A stretch of 64,000 nucleotides of DNA from Gymnorhina tibicen (Eukaryota; Chordata; Aves; Passeriformes; Artamidae), in assembly GCA_013399875.1 (NCBI GenBank), contig VXAZ01007505.1, forward strand, positions 1,377,663-1,441,662. The letters are read 5' to 3'. Within the stretch, counting starts at the first letter, position 1, and every line of letters begins with the position of its first letter. The notes beneath the pieces are model-generated. The model made no database searches, had not been told where the DNA came from, and saw nothing but the letters and a program-made list of their open reading frames with translations. Below are positions 63,761 through 64,000 of this stretch, one piece after another. A program made the position numbers and the translations under genes.

Positions 63761-64000
63761 TAAAAGCATTGTTGCTGCACTCAATGTTTGGATCAATGGT
63801 TAAATTGTGATACTCTTCTCTTCAGTGAGGGAAAACCCAAACTATGTTACTTGGGGCCAGCATGGCCATTCTGCTCCCTCTTTGGGGAGTAACTAACAGC
63901 ACACAGAAAGTCTGTGCTAAACAAATGCCAGGCAGTGTAGAAAAAGCAAGTGTCTCTAAGTGTCTTCAGAGAGTGCACTCCCATGTACACTTCAGAAAGG

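Overview
The window is vertebrate nuclear DNA, almost certainly from a bird and possibly a songbird. It carries spliced genes with conventional splice sites, CR1 LINE fragments with the avian-type short octamer-like 3' tail, and several solo LTRs of old endogenous retroviruses. It also carries the head-to-head gene pair CRELD2/ALG12, which is linked in the same way on human 22q13.33. The species cannot be named from the sequence.

Layout. Bases 1 to about 46,430 form a gene-poor stretch. I recognise no complete gene there. It holds three solo LTRs with terminal motifs and matching target-site duplications (11,679-12,257; 25,642-26,928; 39,697-40,579), one further LTR-like segment (about 31,160-31,690), a CR1 tail (about 16,172-16,327), simple repeats, and a few weak candidate exons listed only as findings. 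Bases 46,430 to about 59,060 hold CRELD2 on the minus strand. Nine coding exons were placed to the base by splice signals and continuous phase, giving 311 residues plus the stop. The first exon (signal peptide and N-terminal CXXC region) falls largely in a 144-base assembly gap. CR1 fragments lie in two of its introns. Bases about 58,690-59,980 are a CpG-rich bidirectional promoter. The 5' part of ALG12 follows on the plus strand: a probable non-coding first exon with its donor at 59,487, a 3.75 kb intron, and two coding exons (63,266-63,430 and 63,581-63,713). The rest of ALG12 lies beyond the window.

How the genes work together. Both products act in the endoplasmic reticulum. ALG12 adds the eighth mannose to the lipid-linked oligosaccharide used for N-glycosylation. 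CRELD2 is a stress-induced ER chaperone-like protein. The sequence between them contains an exact ER stress response element (CCAAT-N9-CCACG) fused to an exact ERSE-II (ATTGG-N-CCACG, read on the minus strand), the two sharing one CCAAT box. This is the strongest regulatory signal in the window and suggests control of one or both genes by the unfolded protein response. Other notable points are a GC-AG intron in CRELD2, whose failure to splice would remove the C-terminal ER-retention-like tail, and the apparent absence of PIM3 from the 46 kb downstream of CRELD2. No CRISPR array, tRNA, rRNA or prokaryotic feature was seen.
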